64,000 nt of DNA from Opitutaceae bacterium. Its GTDB lineage: Bacteria > Verrucomicrobiota > Verrucomicrobiia > Opitutales > Opitutaceae. The stretch spans positions 434,001 to 498,000 of the forward strand of contig JAEUHC010000027.1 of the NCBI GenBank assembly GCA_016794785.1. The letters are read 5' to 3'. Positions 24,788-34,386 of the stretch are shown in pieces; the stretch's first letter is position 1, and each line of letters starts with the position of its first letter. Made by a program: the position numbers and the translations under genes. A model generated the notes under the pieces. It did no database searches and was not told the DNA's origin. It saw only the letters and a list, made by a program, of their open reading frames with translations.

Positions 24788-27700
24788 TCAGTTGCGGCAC
24801 ACGGCCTCGTCGAGGTTCAAGAGCAGATTGGCCACCATCGTCCACGCCGCCAGTTCGGCGGGCGGCAGCGACGCATCGGGTTTCGATTCACCGTTGGAGA
24901 TCACCTGGCTGGCGGCCTCGGCATGCTTCTCGAAATGCGACCGGTGCCGTGCGAGCGAATCGGCGAGGATTTCGCCTTCTCTTTTCGCGGGTTCGCGGGC
25001 GAGGACGCTGCGAAATGCATGCACGATGCGATCGGCATCGTTGCTGGGGCGGAGGAGCAGACGCTCGGCGAAGGCGCGCGCGGCTTCGAATTGCTGCACA
25101 TCGTTCATCAACGCGAGGGCTTGGAGCGGGGTGTTGGAGCGGGTGCGGCCGACGCAAAAATTTTCCCGCGAAGGCGCATCGAAAGTCACCATCGCCGGAG
25201 CGGGCGCGGTGCGCTTCCAAAACGTGTAGAGACTGCGGCGATAAAGCGCCGCGCCCTGCTCCTGCACGTAAACCTTGGTGTTGCTCCCGCCGAAGGCGAC
25301 GGGTTCCCAGATGTTGCTCGGCTGGTAGGGCCGCACCGGCGGTCCGCCGATCTCAGGGCGCAATAGGCCGGCGAGCGCGAGCGCTTGATCGCGGAGCACC
25401 TCGGCATCGAGGCGCGGGCGCGCGGCGCGGGCCAGCAGCTTGTTATCGGGATCGAGTTCGAGCAGCGGCGGGCTGGCGGCGGCGTCCTGCCGATAAGCGC
25501 GCGATGTGACGAGCAGGCGGACGAGCCTCTTCACATCCCAGCCCGTGCCCACGAACTCGGAGGCGAGCCAGTCGATCAGCTCGGGATGTGTCGGCGGCTC
25601 GCCTTGTGAGCCGAAGTCCGCCGGGGTGCGAACCAGGCCCGCGCCAAAAAGCTGCTGCCAAAAACGGTTAACCGTTACGCGCGCGGTCAACGGATGCCGC
25701 GGATCGACGAGCCAACGGGCTAGGTCGAGCCGGGTCGCCCGGGCCCCGGACTTGGCCAAGGGCGGCAGAAAGGCCGGGGTGCCCGGCTCGACACGCTCGC
25801 CCGGTTTGTCGTATTGCCCCCGGATCATGATGTTGGCAGGAAGCGGTTCGGCGCGTTCGCGCGAGATGAGCGTAATCGGGAAAGCCAGCTCGTAGCGGAT
25901 CTGCTCGGCCATGACCGCACGCGCCACATGCGCTTCGGCCTCCACGGCGGCGCGGAGCGGGCCGTGGATGAAGTCGCGGTGGTAACGCGCGAGGCGGGCT
26001 TTCTCCTCCTCGTTCTGCTGTGTGGGGGAAAGGCCGATGAGAAACTTGATGTCGTGCCGCAGCGGCGCGCTCTCGGCAAATCGCGCCGTGCCGCGTAGCG
26101 CACTTGCCCAAGCGGAACTCGAGAGCAGCGGATCGGCATCGCCAGTGGGGCTCGAAATTATCGCGCCCGCGCGGTCCCACCATCCGGAACCGTCGCTCTG
26201 TGTGACGCGCAATGCGGTGTAGGCTTTGCCTGTGGCGAGGCCGGCATCCGTCGCCGAAATCTCAAGCCGCGCATAGGCCCCGGCCGGAGGGAGTGGTCCA
26301 ACGAGAATAGCGTTCGTGGCGGCTTCCGGGCCAAACGCCGCGGAATCACCCCAGACAAACCGCCTCGTCGTTTCAGGAGTGACGAACTCAAGGCTCACCG
26401 CGCGCGGCGGGCGTGCCGCATCGGGCTGGAAATGGACAAAAGGTTTCACCTCGCCCTTCACCGTGAGATCGATGTCTCCGGCGGTGAAGACAAACGGTCG
26501 CGCCACTGCGCCCTCAAGGAGCAGCGCCCGACGCCCGCCGGCCAATGGCACGCCGTCGCCTTCCCGCCACGTGCCGGGAAGGGCCGGCTGGGAAATTCCT
26601 GCGGTGGTGGGCAGATCTGAATCTTCCGCCCATATCACCTCGTAGGTTGCCGCTTTTTTGCCTGGCTTTGTGTAGGGGGTTCCTGAGGCGATTGCGCGGT
26701 CGACCGCGGTGGTCAGAGCGGTCTCAAGCGGGGCCACGGCGGTGGCTAGTTCGTCGATGCGCTTCTGCGTCGCGGGTGAGTCGGCGAGGAGAGCGATGGG
26801 ACCGGGCACGCGGATATTGCCGTCCCAGACGCGGTCGGCGAGGCCCTTGAAGAATGCGCCCAGCGAATAATATTCGCGTTGCGTGAGCGGATCAAACTTG
26901 TGGTCGTGGCACGAGGCGCAGTTGGCGGTAAGGCCGAGCCAAACCGCGGCCGTGGTGTCGGTGCGATCAGCGGTGTTGCGCATCTCCGCCTCAGCCTCGA
27001 TCGCGCCGCCTTCCGAAGTGGTGAGATGGTTGCGGTTGTAGCCTGATGCGACGAGCTGATCAGTGCGTGGATGGGGCAACAGATCACCGGCGAGTTGCTC
27101 GATCGTGAACTGGTCGAAAGGCAGGTTGCGATTGAAAGCGCCGACGACCCAATCGCGGTAGGGCCAAATCATGCGGACGTTGTCGAGGTGCAGGCCGTGG
27201 GTATCGGCGTAGCGCACAGCGTCGAGCCAGTGCCGGCCAAAGTGTTCGCCATAACGCGGCGAGGCCAGCAGGCGATCCACCGCGCGCTCATATGCCACGG
27301 GTGATGCGTCGGCCAAATAGGCATCCAGCTCCTGTGCGGTCGGCGGGAGGCCCGTCAGGTCGAGTGAGACACGGCGGAGCAGCACCGCGCGCGGGGCTTC
27401 GGCTGCGAGAGCCAAGTGTCTGGCGGCGAGTTTGGCTCCAATAAAACGATCAACAGGGTGGTTCGCCGCACCGCCAGCCGGAGGCGGTAGCGGTGCGCGC
27501 ACGATGGGTTCGTAGGCCCAATGTTTTTGGTAGACCGCGCCCTGCTCGATCCAGCGGCGGATGAGATCGCGCTGGGTGGCGGAAAGCGGGGGCTTGTGGG
27601 ACTCGGGAGGCGGCATCACCTCGTCCTCGTGTTTGCTTACAATACGCTGCCAGACTTCGGAAGCAGCCAGATTACCTGGCACTATGGCATGAACCCCCTC

Positions 27701-27892
27701 GCGATTGGCGGCGGTCGCTCCCTCTGCGATGTCGAGCCGGAGCTTGGCCTTGCGGTGCGTGGGGTCCACGCCGTGGCAAGCGAAGCAATTGTCAGCTAGG
27801 ATCGGGCGGATGTGCGCGTTGAATGTCACTCGCTCCTCCGCGGCGAAGACGTGCAGGAGCAACCAAGGGAGAAGAACAAAGAAGCGGGGCAT
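24788..27892 (-). CDS. PSCyt1/DUF1549/DUF1553 planctomycete-type cytochrome-like protein
   Basis: The 1034-residue exported protein starts at ATG 27892 (MPRFFVLLPWLLLHVFAAEE, a signal peptide). An N-terminal PSCyt1-type heme site CFACHG lies in LADNCFACHGVDPTHRKAKLRLD-like context. The DUF1549 block includes LRRVSLDLTGLPPT and HWLDAVRYADTHG, and a second CxxCH (NCASCHDHKFDPL) follows. The C-terminal DUF1553 block has VNRFWQQLFGAGLVRTPADFG, LLVTSRAYRQ and NTPLQALALMND. Such proteins are abundant in Planctomycetes/Verrucomicrobia and often sit beside DUF1501 genes. Their role is unproven, with polysaccharide or sulfated-glycan metabolism usually proposed. Here the DUF1501 gene is about 4 kb away, separated by other genes. 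Confidence 0.9.
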   Translation of the reverse strand: MPRFFVLLPWLLLHVFAAEERVTFNAHIRPILADNCFACHGVDPTHRKAKLRLDIAEGATAANREGVHAIVPGNLAASEVWQRIVSKHEDEVMPPPESHKPPLSATQRDLIRRWIEQGAVYQKHWAYEPIVRAPLPPPAGGAANHPVDRFIGAKLAARHLALAAEAPRAVLLRRVSLDLTGLPPTAQELDAYLADASPVAYERAVDRLLASPRYGEHFGRHWLDAVRYADTHGLHLDNVRMIWPYRDWVVGAFNRNLPFDQFTIEQLAGDLLPHPRTDQLVASGYNRNHLTTSEGGAIEAEAEMRNTADRTDTTAAVWLGLTANCASCHDHKFDPLTQREYYSLGAFFKGLADRVWDGNIRVPGPIALLADSPATQKRIDELATAVAPLETALTTAVDRAIASGTPYTKPGKKAATYEVIWAEDSDLPTTAGISQPALPGTWREGDGVPLAGGRRALLLEGAVARPFVFTAGDIDLTVKGEVKPFVHFQPDAARPPRAVSLEFVTPETTRRFVWGDSAAFGPEAATNAILVGPLPPAGAYARLEISATDAGLATGKAYTALRVTQSDGSGWWDRAGAIISSPTGDADPLLSSSAWASALRGTARFAESAPLRHDIKFLIGLSPTQQNEEEKARLARYHRDFIHGPLRAAVEAEAHVARAVMAEQIRYELAFPITLISRERAEPLPANIMIRGQYDKPGERVEPGTPAFLPPLAKSGARATRLDLARWLVDPRHPLTARVTVNRFWQQLFGAGLVRTPADFGSQGEPPTHPELIDWLASEFVGTGWDVKRLVRLLVTSRAYRQDAAASPPLLELDPDNKLLARAARPRLDAEVLRDQALALAGLLRPEIGGPPVRPYQPSNIWEPVAFGGSNTKVYVQEQGAALYRRSLYTFWKRTAPAPAMVTFDAPSRENFCVGRTRSNTPLQALALMNDVQQFEAARAFAERLLLRPSNDADRIVHAFRSVLAREPAKREGEILADSLARHRSHFEKHAEAASQVISNGESKPDASLPPAELAAWTMVANLLLNLDEAVCRN

Positions 27893-27964
27893 GGGGACGC
27901 GGCACACGACGCGCCCCATTTCACTGCGGGAAGGTGCGGCCCAGGTCAACCGCGCCGCTGCTCC

Positions 27965-30625
27965 TTAAGGAACGTCGTAAACTTCGATGAGAGCAACGCC
28001 CGAGCTTTCTCCGCCGCCGGAAATCACCGCGGTGTAGGCTCCGGGCGCAAGCGTGACAATCAAAGCGGCGTCACGGCTAGTGGGTTCGGCAAAACCGAAG
28101 GCTCCCACTTGCGCGAAAATCGCGGTCATGATCGCGTCGCCACCCCAGTTGTCGTTTTCGGCGACGAGCCGGCTGCCTTGGTAAAGCTGCACCTTGGGAT
28201 CGGCGAGCACATCGCCGACGCCGAAAGCCGAGAGCGTCGGGCCTGCCGCGCGGATCATCACGCGCTTGGAGGTGGTGCCGGTAATCACGAAGCCCAGATT
28301 CGGAGTCTCGGGGCCAGCTTCGACACGGGCGCGGACCGAGAGGTTGATGAACGTCCCGCTATTGGCCGCAGCAGCATCATAAACCTCTACGAGCGCGACA
28401 CCATTGCCGCTGGCCTTGCCTGCGACCTGCACAGTGTAGGCTCCTGCGGGCAGCGTGGACATGAGCGCGGAATCGGCGCTCAGGGCCGGCAATGCAAACG
28501 CGCCGAGACGGGCGGAGGTCTGTTCGATCAGGGTAGCGTTGGCATTGGAGCCCCAGTCGTCGTTCGCGGCGGTCATCACAGCTCCGGTGTGGAGCGAGAG
28601 CGTGGGATCACCGAGCGTGCCGGCCACACCGAAGAGCCCGAGGGTCGGGCCCACGCCGCGGACAAGCACGGGCTTTCCGGAGGTGCCGCCGCCGACGACA
28701 AAGCCGACGATGAGCACATCCGCACCTGAACCCGCGGTGGAGCGGACCGAGAGATTCACGATCTTTGAGGCAACCACGCTGGGCTGCGTAGGCGGAGTTG
28801 GCCCTGCGCCATCGCCGCCACCGGTCGATCCACCGACCCCAGTCGAATCGGTAACCGTGAGCGTGGCCGCCGCCGACAGCGCGTAACCGATGCTGTTGGA
28901 GACTTCGGCCAAATAAACGCCTTCATCGGCCGTCGTGACTCCCTTGAGCGTGAGCACGGAGCCGGTGGCGCCGGGAATGACAACGCCGTTGCGCTTCCAT
29001 TGGAATGTCGGCGTCGGGGCACCTGAAGCCTCGACTGTGAGGGTGACGTTGGATTTGGCGGCCACCGTCTGGCTGGCAGGTTGTGCCATAATCACCGGTG
29101 GCGCGGCCAACTGGAGGGGCGCATCGAAGCTCGTCACGGTGCCAAGCGAATTTGTGGCGACCACACTATAATTTCCAAAATCCGCCGCACTAACCGAAGG
29201 AAGCTGCAAGGCGGATGCTGTCGCGCCGGGGATGGCTACGCCATTCTTGCGCCATTGATAGCTTGCCCCAGGGATTGCCGCCACGCTGACCGTGAAGGAG
29301 GCACGTGCGCCGATGGATACCGCCTGGGCCGCGGGATGCCGCACCACAGCTGGTTTGGCTTGCACCACCAGCGTCGCGTTGCCGCTCACGACCGAGCCGG
29401 AGGAATTGGAAACCACCACCGAATAGACTGCTGCGTCAGCGGCTGTGAGGGCCGGAAGGGAAAGACTGTATCCCGTCGCACCGGTGATGTTCACGTTGTT
29501 CTTCCGCCACTGGTAGGTGGGTGTCGGGCTCCCGCTGGCGACGACCGAGATCGATGCGGAAGTGCCGGCAACGACCGTCTGGAGAGAAGTGGGCTGAACA
29601 ATGATCGACGGAGCGGTGTTCACGGGGCCTGGGCCGGGGGGATTGCCCGGAGGCGGCGGGGGTGGCGGGGGCGGCGTCGGATTGCTCGGCGGATTGGGAT
29701 TTGACGGAGGAGGCGGCGGCACAACGACAGTAAGCACACACGTATTGCTGGTCACCGCACCGGCCACATTTGTGGCAATCACTGTGTAATTGCCTGCGTC
29801 GCCTGACCCCAAGCCTATAAGCGATAAAGTAGCTTCGGTTGCGCCGGCAATCGCGACACCGTTCTTTTGCCACTGGTAGCTCGGGGCGGGCGTGCCAGAA
29901 GCTCCAACGGTGAATGTCACTGCGCCACCCGCGGCCACAGACTCTGCGGCCGCAAGGTTGCTCGTAAATACCGGAGCGGCGTTGACCGGGGGCGGCGTGC
30001 TCGGCGTTGGATCATTGACCGTCAGCAAAGCTGGTGAACTCGTGACGGAGCCTGCGGAGTTCGAAACAATGACCGTGTAGCTTGCGCTATCGTTGGGCGT
30101 AAGCGAGGTGAGGACGAGAGTGGAACCAGTCGCGCCACTGAGGCTGTTGCCGTTTTTCTGCCACTGGTAGGTCGGCGTCGGAACTCCGCTGGCAGAGATG
30201 CCAAAACTCACCGAACCGCCGGTCAGTGCCGTCTGCGGCGAGGTCGGCTGTGTCTGGATCGTGGGTGCCGTATTGGAGGGCGCCGCGATAACGCTGAGCA
30301 CCTCATCGGCGCTGGTGACCGACCCAACCGTATTCGTCGCGATCACTGAATAAGCCCCCGCGTCATTTAAAGTGACCGAAGCGATCACGAAGGTCGCATT
30401 CGTCGCACCCGCGATCGGCACACTGTTTTTCCGCCATTGGAGCGTGGGCGTCGGCCAACCGTCGGCGGTCACCATGAAGGTCACGCGTTGGCCGACCGTC
30501 GCGGTCGTGTCCGCGTGCGAGACACCTGTCGCGAAGGCAGCCAAGAGGGAGGCGAATGCGAGCCGCCGCCAACGACCGCTCGACTTGAAAGTTGCACCAA
30601 GAGACATCACGCCAGAAAAAATCAT
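27965..30625 (-). CDS. Secreted Ig-like repeat protein with duplicated C-terminal domain
   Basis: About 886 residues from ATG 30625 (ATG 30607 also possible), with a basic n-region then LAFASLLAAFATGVSHA as signal peptide. Six Ig-like repeats follow, each about 85-90 residues with a YQWRKNG/YQWQKNG core and an AxxYSVxxxNxxGSVTS end. A Pro/Asn-rich linker with a run of about nine prolines lies between repeats 3 and 4. The last ~250 residues are two copies of one domain: INLSVRS...GFVVGG...VLVRGVGPTLGLFGV...NDDWG...VALVEVYDA and its second copy. This C-terminal duplication is, from memory, widespread in Opitutaceae. A cell-surface or adhesin role is inferred. Confidence 0.85.
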   Translation of the reverse strand: MIFSGVMSLGATFKSSGRWRRLAFASLLAAFATGVSHADTTATVGQRVTFMVTADGWPTPTLQWRKNSVPIAGATNATFVIASVTLNDAGAYSVIATNTVGSVTSADEVLSVIAAPSNTAPTIQTQPTSPQTALTGGSVSFGISASGVPTPTYQWQKNGNSLSGATGSTLVLTSLTPNDSASYTVIVSNSAGSVTSSPALLTVNDPTPSTPPPVNAAPVFTSNLAAAESVAAGGAVTFTVGASGTPAPSYQWQKNGVAIAGATEATLSLIGLGSGDAGNYTVIATNVAGAVTSNTCVLTVVVPPPPPSNPNPPSNPTPPPPPPPPPGNPPGPGPVNTAPSIIVQPTSLQTVVAGTSASISVVASGSPTPTYQWRKNNVNITGATGYSLSLPALTAADAAVYSVVVSNSSGSVVSGNATLVVQAKPAVVRHPAAQAVSIGARASFTVSVAAIPGASYQWRKNGVAIPGATASALQLPSVSAADFGNYSVVATNSLGTVTSFDAPLQLAAPPVIMAQPASQTVAAKSNVTLTVEASGAPTPTFQWKRNGVVIPGATGSVLTLKGVTTADEGVYLAEVSNSIGYALSAAATLTVTDSTGVGGSTGGGDGAGPTPPTQPSVVASKIVNLSVRSTAGSGADVLIVGFVVGGGTSGKPVLVRGVGPTLGLFGVAGTLGDPTLSLHTGAVMTAANDDWGSNANATLIEQTSARLGAFALPALSADSALMSTLPAGAYTVQVAGKASGNGVALVEVYDAAAANSGTFINLSVRARVEAGPETPNLGFVITGTTSKRVMIRAAGPTLSAFGVGDVLADPKVQLYQGSRLVAENDNWGGDAIMTAIFAQVGAFGFAEPTSRDAALIVTLAPGAYTAVISGGGESSGVALIEVYDVP

Positions 30626-30867
30626 TGGCACCCAATCGCGCCGCACGCACAAGCGGGAAACCCTGAACACTACGCAAGCCGGCCCTGGGGAATCACCGCA
30701 CGTTCTTAATGGATTGAATAAAAGGCAGTAGCATAACCGTTGTTTCACTTACTTTTTCACTGCACCAGGTATTTACGTGGTTTTCTCAACCTCGCTCCGG
30801 CGACCGTTCAACTCGCATTCGCAAGACTTCAGCCGTGTCCGTAGCAGCAGAATCGACACAATCGGGC

Positions 30868-30897
30868 TTGACCACTTTTCCGTATCAGCGCGATTAA
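30868..30897 (+). promoter_or_regulatory. Possible sigma-70 promoter for the PEP-CTERM-like gene
   Basis: TTGACC (30868-30873) and GATTAA (30892-30897) are spaced by 18 bp and lie 21 bp upstream of the ATG at 30919. They sit in the 293-bp divergent gap between two surface-protein genes. The -35 box is good and the -10 box weak. The rest of this gap, back to 30626, shows no gene. Confidence 0.3.
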
Positions 30898-30918
30898 TTT
30901 CTCTCCCCTCACCACCCC

Positions 30919-31689
30919 ATGAAAACAGTTCGCGCGTGCGCCTTCGGGCTCTCACTCGGCTGGGCGCTGTCCCCGGTCTCGGCAACTACCCTCACAACAA
31001 TCGGCGTCGCTTACACCCAAGATTTCAACTCCTTGGCCACGAGTGGCACGAGCACTTTGCTGCCAACCGGCTGGGCCTTCAGCGAGACGGGTGTCTCCAA
31101 CGACACGACCTACGGCACTGGCACTGGCAGCAGCACGACCGGCAACACTTACAGCTTCGGCACTAATTCCGATCGTGCCTTCGGAACACTTTTGACCGGC
31201 AACCTCACCTCAACCATTGGCGCCGGATTCATCAACAATACCGGCGCCACGATATCGAGCATCACAGTTTCCTATACAGGAGAACAATGGCGGCTCGGTG
31301 CCACCGGACGCGAGGACCGGCTCGATTTTGCCTACAGTTCCAACGCTACATCGCTGACAAGCGGATCCTGGACCTCCGATACGACGCTCAATTTCGTCGC
31401 TCCCGTTTCAGCGGGGACGGTCGGTTTGCTCGACGGCAATCTCGCCGCCAACCGGACCTCGATCACCAGCACAATCAGCGGGCTTAATATTTCCGCCGGC
31501 GGCATGTTCTGGCTGCGTTGGAGTGATTTCAACGCCACGGGGTCCGATGACGGTCTTGGCATTGATGATTTTTCGCTCACTCCATTTTCTAGCGGTGTCA
31601 CTCACAGTGCTCGGGATGGTCTGCCTGCATTCATACCGCTCGCACTGGCGGCAGCTTTGTTTTTCAGCCGTAGAGTGAGAACGGCTTGA
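30919..31689 (+). CDS. Secreted protein with PEP-CTERM-like C-terminal sorting tail
   Basis: A 256-residue protein with a signal peptide (MKTVRACAFGLSLGWALSPVSA). The mature part is Thr/Ser/Gly-rich and starts TLTTIGVAYTQDFNSLATSGT, followed by LPTGWAFSETG and a GEQWRLGATGREDRLDFAYS segment. I recognise this as a recurrent beta-sandwich exoprotein type in PEP-CTERM-bearing bacteria. The C-terminus ends DGLPAFIPLALAAALFFSRRVRTA: a hydrophobic helix plus an Arg-rich tail as in exosortase substrates, but the usual VPEP/VPDSG motif is reduced to 'LPAFIP'. Anchoring or exosortase cleavage is inferred. Its last 26 bp overlap the convergent DUF1501 gene. Confidence 0.7.
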   Translation: MKTVRACAFGLSLGWALSPVSATTLTTIGVAYTQDFNSLATSGTSTLLPTGWAFSETGVSNDTTYGTGTGSSTTGNTYSFGTNSDRAFGTLLTGNLTSTIGAGFINNTGATISSITVSYTGEQWRLGATGREDRLDFAYSSNATSLTSGSWTSDTTLNFVAPVSAGTVGLLDGNLAANRTSITSTISGLNISAGGMFWLRWSDFNATGSDDGLGIDDFSLTPFSSGVTHSARDGLPAFIPLALAAALFFSRRVRTA

Positions 31690-32806
31690 GCGACCACTCG
31701 GGAAACACCGTCGCCAGGCCCGCTGCGTCAGTCCCATGGCGCAAGAGCACAGGCGCAAGCACATCGCGGTAGTTGTTCCACACGGGCAAGTCGCCGTAGC
31801 CTTCAAAGACTCCACGCGGCTCCAACCCGGCCGGGTCGAGGCCGCGCCATTCGCCGTGCATTCGCCCGCCACGGACGCCACCTCCGAGCACAAACAGCGT
31901 TGATCCGCGTCCGTGATCGGTGCCGAAGGCGGAGTTCTCCTCCACTGTGCGGCCAAACTCCGTCATCGCCACCACCGTGGTCGTAGCCATGCGCGGGCCG
32001 AGATCCCGGCGGAACGCCTCCAAGCCGGCCGCAAACCGCACGGCTAGTGACTCCACCTGCCCTTGCTGCGCAAAATGCGAATCCCACCCCGGCAGGTCGA
32101 TCGACGCGGCCTCGAGGCCCACGTTGGCTTTAATGAGCCGCGCGAGTTGGCTGAGTCCGGTCGCGAAATCATCGCGCCCGTAGGTAGCGCCGTTCGCCGC
32201 CTTGTAGGTCGTGGAGCGCATCGCGTCGATGCGGACGAGCGCCTCGAAGGTATCGCGCGCGGCCACCCCGAGCTGACCACTTTCCATCGCATAGAGCCGT
32301 TCCAACTGAGTGCGAAAAGCGGGTGTCCGCCCTCCGAGCGCAAAGTCATCCAATCCCTGCATCACCGTCACAGACGGTGCACCGATGAGGCATTCGGGCA
32401 GCGCTTTTCCGACGGCGACACAGGTGAGCGCGCCGTTCACCGCGGCCGGGCGCACGCGCAAGAATCGCGCGAGCCAACCGCCCGCCACGACCCCGCCATG
32501 CTCCATCAGATCCTGCGCTTCGAAATGAGAACGGGTGCGGTCCTCCGTGCCGCAGGCATGCACGATGGCCAGCTCACCATCACGCCACGCCGCTTCCAAA
32601 GGCGCCAGCTTGGGATGCAGCCCGAACTGATCATCAAGCCGCACCGCGTCCTTCTTTGCGATGCCTAGCCGCGGTCGGGCGCGGTGGTAGTGCGGATCTT
32701 CGACGGGAGGCACGAGCGCCAGCCCGTCGGCCGCGCCGCGTAGAAAAATCACCACAAGGGTGCGGCGGTTGTCGCCATTGCCGGTGATAAGAGCCTGTGT
32801 CGCCAT
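31664..32806 (-). CDS. DUF1501 domain-containing protein
   Basis: A 380-residue protein of the DUF1501 family, related to sulfatase/alkaline-phosphatase-like folds. It starts MATQALITGNGDNRRTLVVIFLRGAADGLALVPP, with the family's LxxGxDGL-type strand. Other markers are GLHPKLAPLEAAWRDGELAIVHACG, RSHFEAQDLMEHG and the C-terminal TEFGRTVEENSAFGTDHGRGS containing the typical FGRT and GTDHG motifs. No Tat signal is visible at its N-terminus, unlike many homologues. It follows the DUF1800 gene by 14 bp and is surely co-transcribed with it. Function is unproven; DUF1800/DUF1501 pairs occur together across many phyla and are thought to be envelope-associated. Confidence 0.88.
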   Translation of the reverse strand: MATQALITGNGDNRRTLVVIFLRGAADGLALVPPVEDPHYHRARPRLGIAKKDAVRLDDQFGLHPKLAPLEAAWRDGELAIVHACGTEDRTRSHFEAQDLMEHGGVVAGGWLARFLRVRPAAVNGALTCVAVGKALPECLIGAPSVTVMQGLDDFALGGRTPAFRTQLERLYAMESGQLGVAARDTFEALVRIDAMRSTTYKAANGATYGRDDFATGLSQLARLIKANVGLEAASIDLPGWDSHFAQQGQVESLAVRFAAGLEAFRRDLGPRMATTTVVAMTEFGRTVEENSAFGTDHGRGSTLFVLGGGVRGGRMHGEWRGLDPAGLEPRGVFEGYGDLPVWNNYRDVLAPVLLRHGTDAAGLATVFPEWSLKPFSLYG

Positions 32807-32820
32807 ATCGCTCCCTGGTT

Positions 32821-34386
32821 TTAGCAGCGCTGAAATGCCGGCGCCGCGATCAACAGCGCCACATCTGATCCCGCCTCGCGATACGCGGTCCGTTCGGCCT
32901 GCGTCGCACGGCGGCCCAGCACAGTCGCCATCAGCGCCTCGTCTCCGCCTACGCGCGCCCGCAACTCAGCCAACGCGACGCGTGTGCCCTTGATGCGGTT
33001 GGCAGCCAGTGCCGTGGAGAAATTCCAGCGCCAGAGCAGCGTGCTCTGCCAGTGCGACGCGGGCTCGGGGTAGCCCTCGGGTGTCGCGTAGCGGAACGGT
33101 GCGTGGCCCAGCCGCAGCAAATAGTCGATTAACTGCTTCGAGGCGTCCGTCTGCGCATTCGTCGCTCGCAGTGCGGAAACGACGAAGTGAAAAGGCCGCT
33201 TGAACTTTGTCCCGCGACGCTCCGGAGCCAAAAACTCAGGCGTCGCAAACAGCGCTCGCAGCGTCGCCGGAATGTCGCCGCGCGAGGCAGTGAAACTCGC
33301 CGCGGTCGCTCGCACGGCCGCCTCGGGAGGCTCATCGGCGATGAAGCGCCGGCAGAGCTTGCGCGCCAGATGCCGCGCGGTGGCCGGATGGCTGACGACG
33401 ATCTCAAGCACGCGATCGAGGTCGGCGGCGCCGAGGCCGGCCGGAATCTCCACGCCGAGCACGCGTTTCGCTCCATGGTCGTGCTGGCGCGCGTTGAACT
33501 CCACGCGGCCTTTGAAGAATTTCTTCCGATCGCGCACTGTCCAGCCGGTCAGGCAGCGGGCCACCTCCATCACGTCCTGTTGCGAATAGCCGCCATGCAC
33601 ACCGAGGGTGTGGAGTTCGAGCAGCTCGCGGGCGTAGTTTTCGTTGGGCTTGTCACCGGGTCTGGTCACTCGATTCGCCCGGCCGTCGAGATACCAGAGC
33701 ATCGCCGGACTCACCGCGCTTGCCCGCAGCAGCTCACGGAAATTGCCCATCGCGTGGGCCCGGATCACATCGCGATCGTCGGCCGCCTTCAGCCACTTTG
33801 CCTCCGCCTTCGAGGGGTCGATGTTGAAATGGTCGCTCCAAAATTGGACCATCACCTCAAAGAGCTGGCGCTCGCTCAGCACCGCGCGCAGCACCGTCGC
33901 GCGCGTCAGATCATCGAGCAGCACCTTGTCCTTGAATTCGTAGAGGTCCCCCACCCGCGCACCGCGATCACGCAACGCCGGGAAGAGCTGCTGCAGCGGA
34001 TCACCTGAGTTGCCCTCGCGACGAAAAAAGCTGCCCTCGGGATCCGCGAGGCTGTCAAACTCGTGCCGCATGACGCGCGCACAGAGCGTGTCCTCGATGC
34101 GCCCAGGCGCGAGTTGCTCATCGAGGAACGCGCCCACGCCCATCGTCGCGACCCGTCGATAATCACCCGGCCGCGCGCCAAAGGTCAGGCGACTGATCGC
34201 ATGCGCCACGGCATCGATCTCGTCAGACGCAGAGGGTGTGAGCGCATCGGCGAGCGGCGGGGCGGTCGGTATTCCGATGAGGCGGCGAGCATCCGTTGCC
34301 CAATCCCTGGGTCGCCCGCAGCCCGCACCTGCCAATGCCGCGGCGCCGGCACCCGCCGCGATAAACTGGCGGCGCGACAGGTTCAT
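32821..34386 (-). CDS. DUF1800 domain-containing Tat-exported protein
   Basis: The 521-residue protein starts at ATG 34386, chosen because it overlaps the upstream stop (ATGA) and opens a Tat-like signal (MNLSRRQFIAAGAGAAALAGAG, with a Cys just after). DUF1800 hallmarks: ISRLTFGARPGD, FLDEQLAPGRIED, VQFWSDHFNID, NYARELLELHTLGVHGGYSQQDVMEVARCLTGW and ARHLARKLCRRFIADEPP. It is the middle gene of a three-gene unit (small membrane protein, DUF1800, DUF1501). The biochemical role is unknown. The Tat signal suggests it is folded before export to the periplasm or outer surface. Confidence 0.9.
   Translation of the reverse strand: MNLSRRQFIAAGAGAAALAGAGCGRPRDWATDARRLIGIPTAPPLADALTPSASDEIDAVAHAISRLTFGARPGDYRRVATMGVGAFLDEQLAPGRIEDTLCARVMRHEFDSLADPEGSFFRREGNSGDPLQQLFPALRDRGARVGDLYEFKDKVLLDDLTRATVLRAVLSERQLFEVMVQFWSDHFNIDPSKAEAKWLKAADDRDVIRAHAMGNFRELLRASAVSPAMLWYLDGRANRVTRPGDKPNENYARELLELHTLGVHGGYSQQDVMEVARCLTGWTVRDRKKFFKGRVEFNARQHDHGAKRVLGVEIPAGLGAADLDRVLEIVVSHPATARHLARKLCRRFIADEPPEAAVRATAASFTASRGDIPATLRALFATPEFLAPERRGTKFKRPFHFVVSALRATNAQTDASKQLIDYLLRLGHAPFRYATPEGYPEPASHWQSTLLWRWNFSTALAANRIKGTRVALAELRARVGGDEALMATVLGRRATQAERTAYREAGSDVALLIAAPAFQRC

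Noticed and set aside
29621..29680. CRISPR-like or tandem repeat in the GC-rich Pro-coding stretch of the Ig protein
   Set aside because: It is a coding low-complexity run for a Pro/Asn linker, with no spaced direct repeats.
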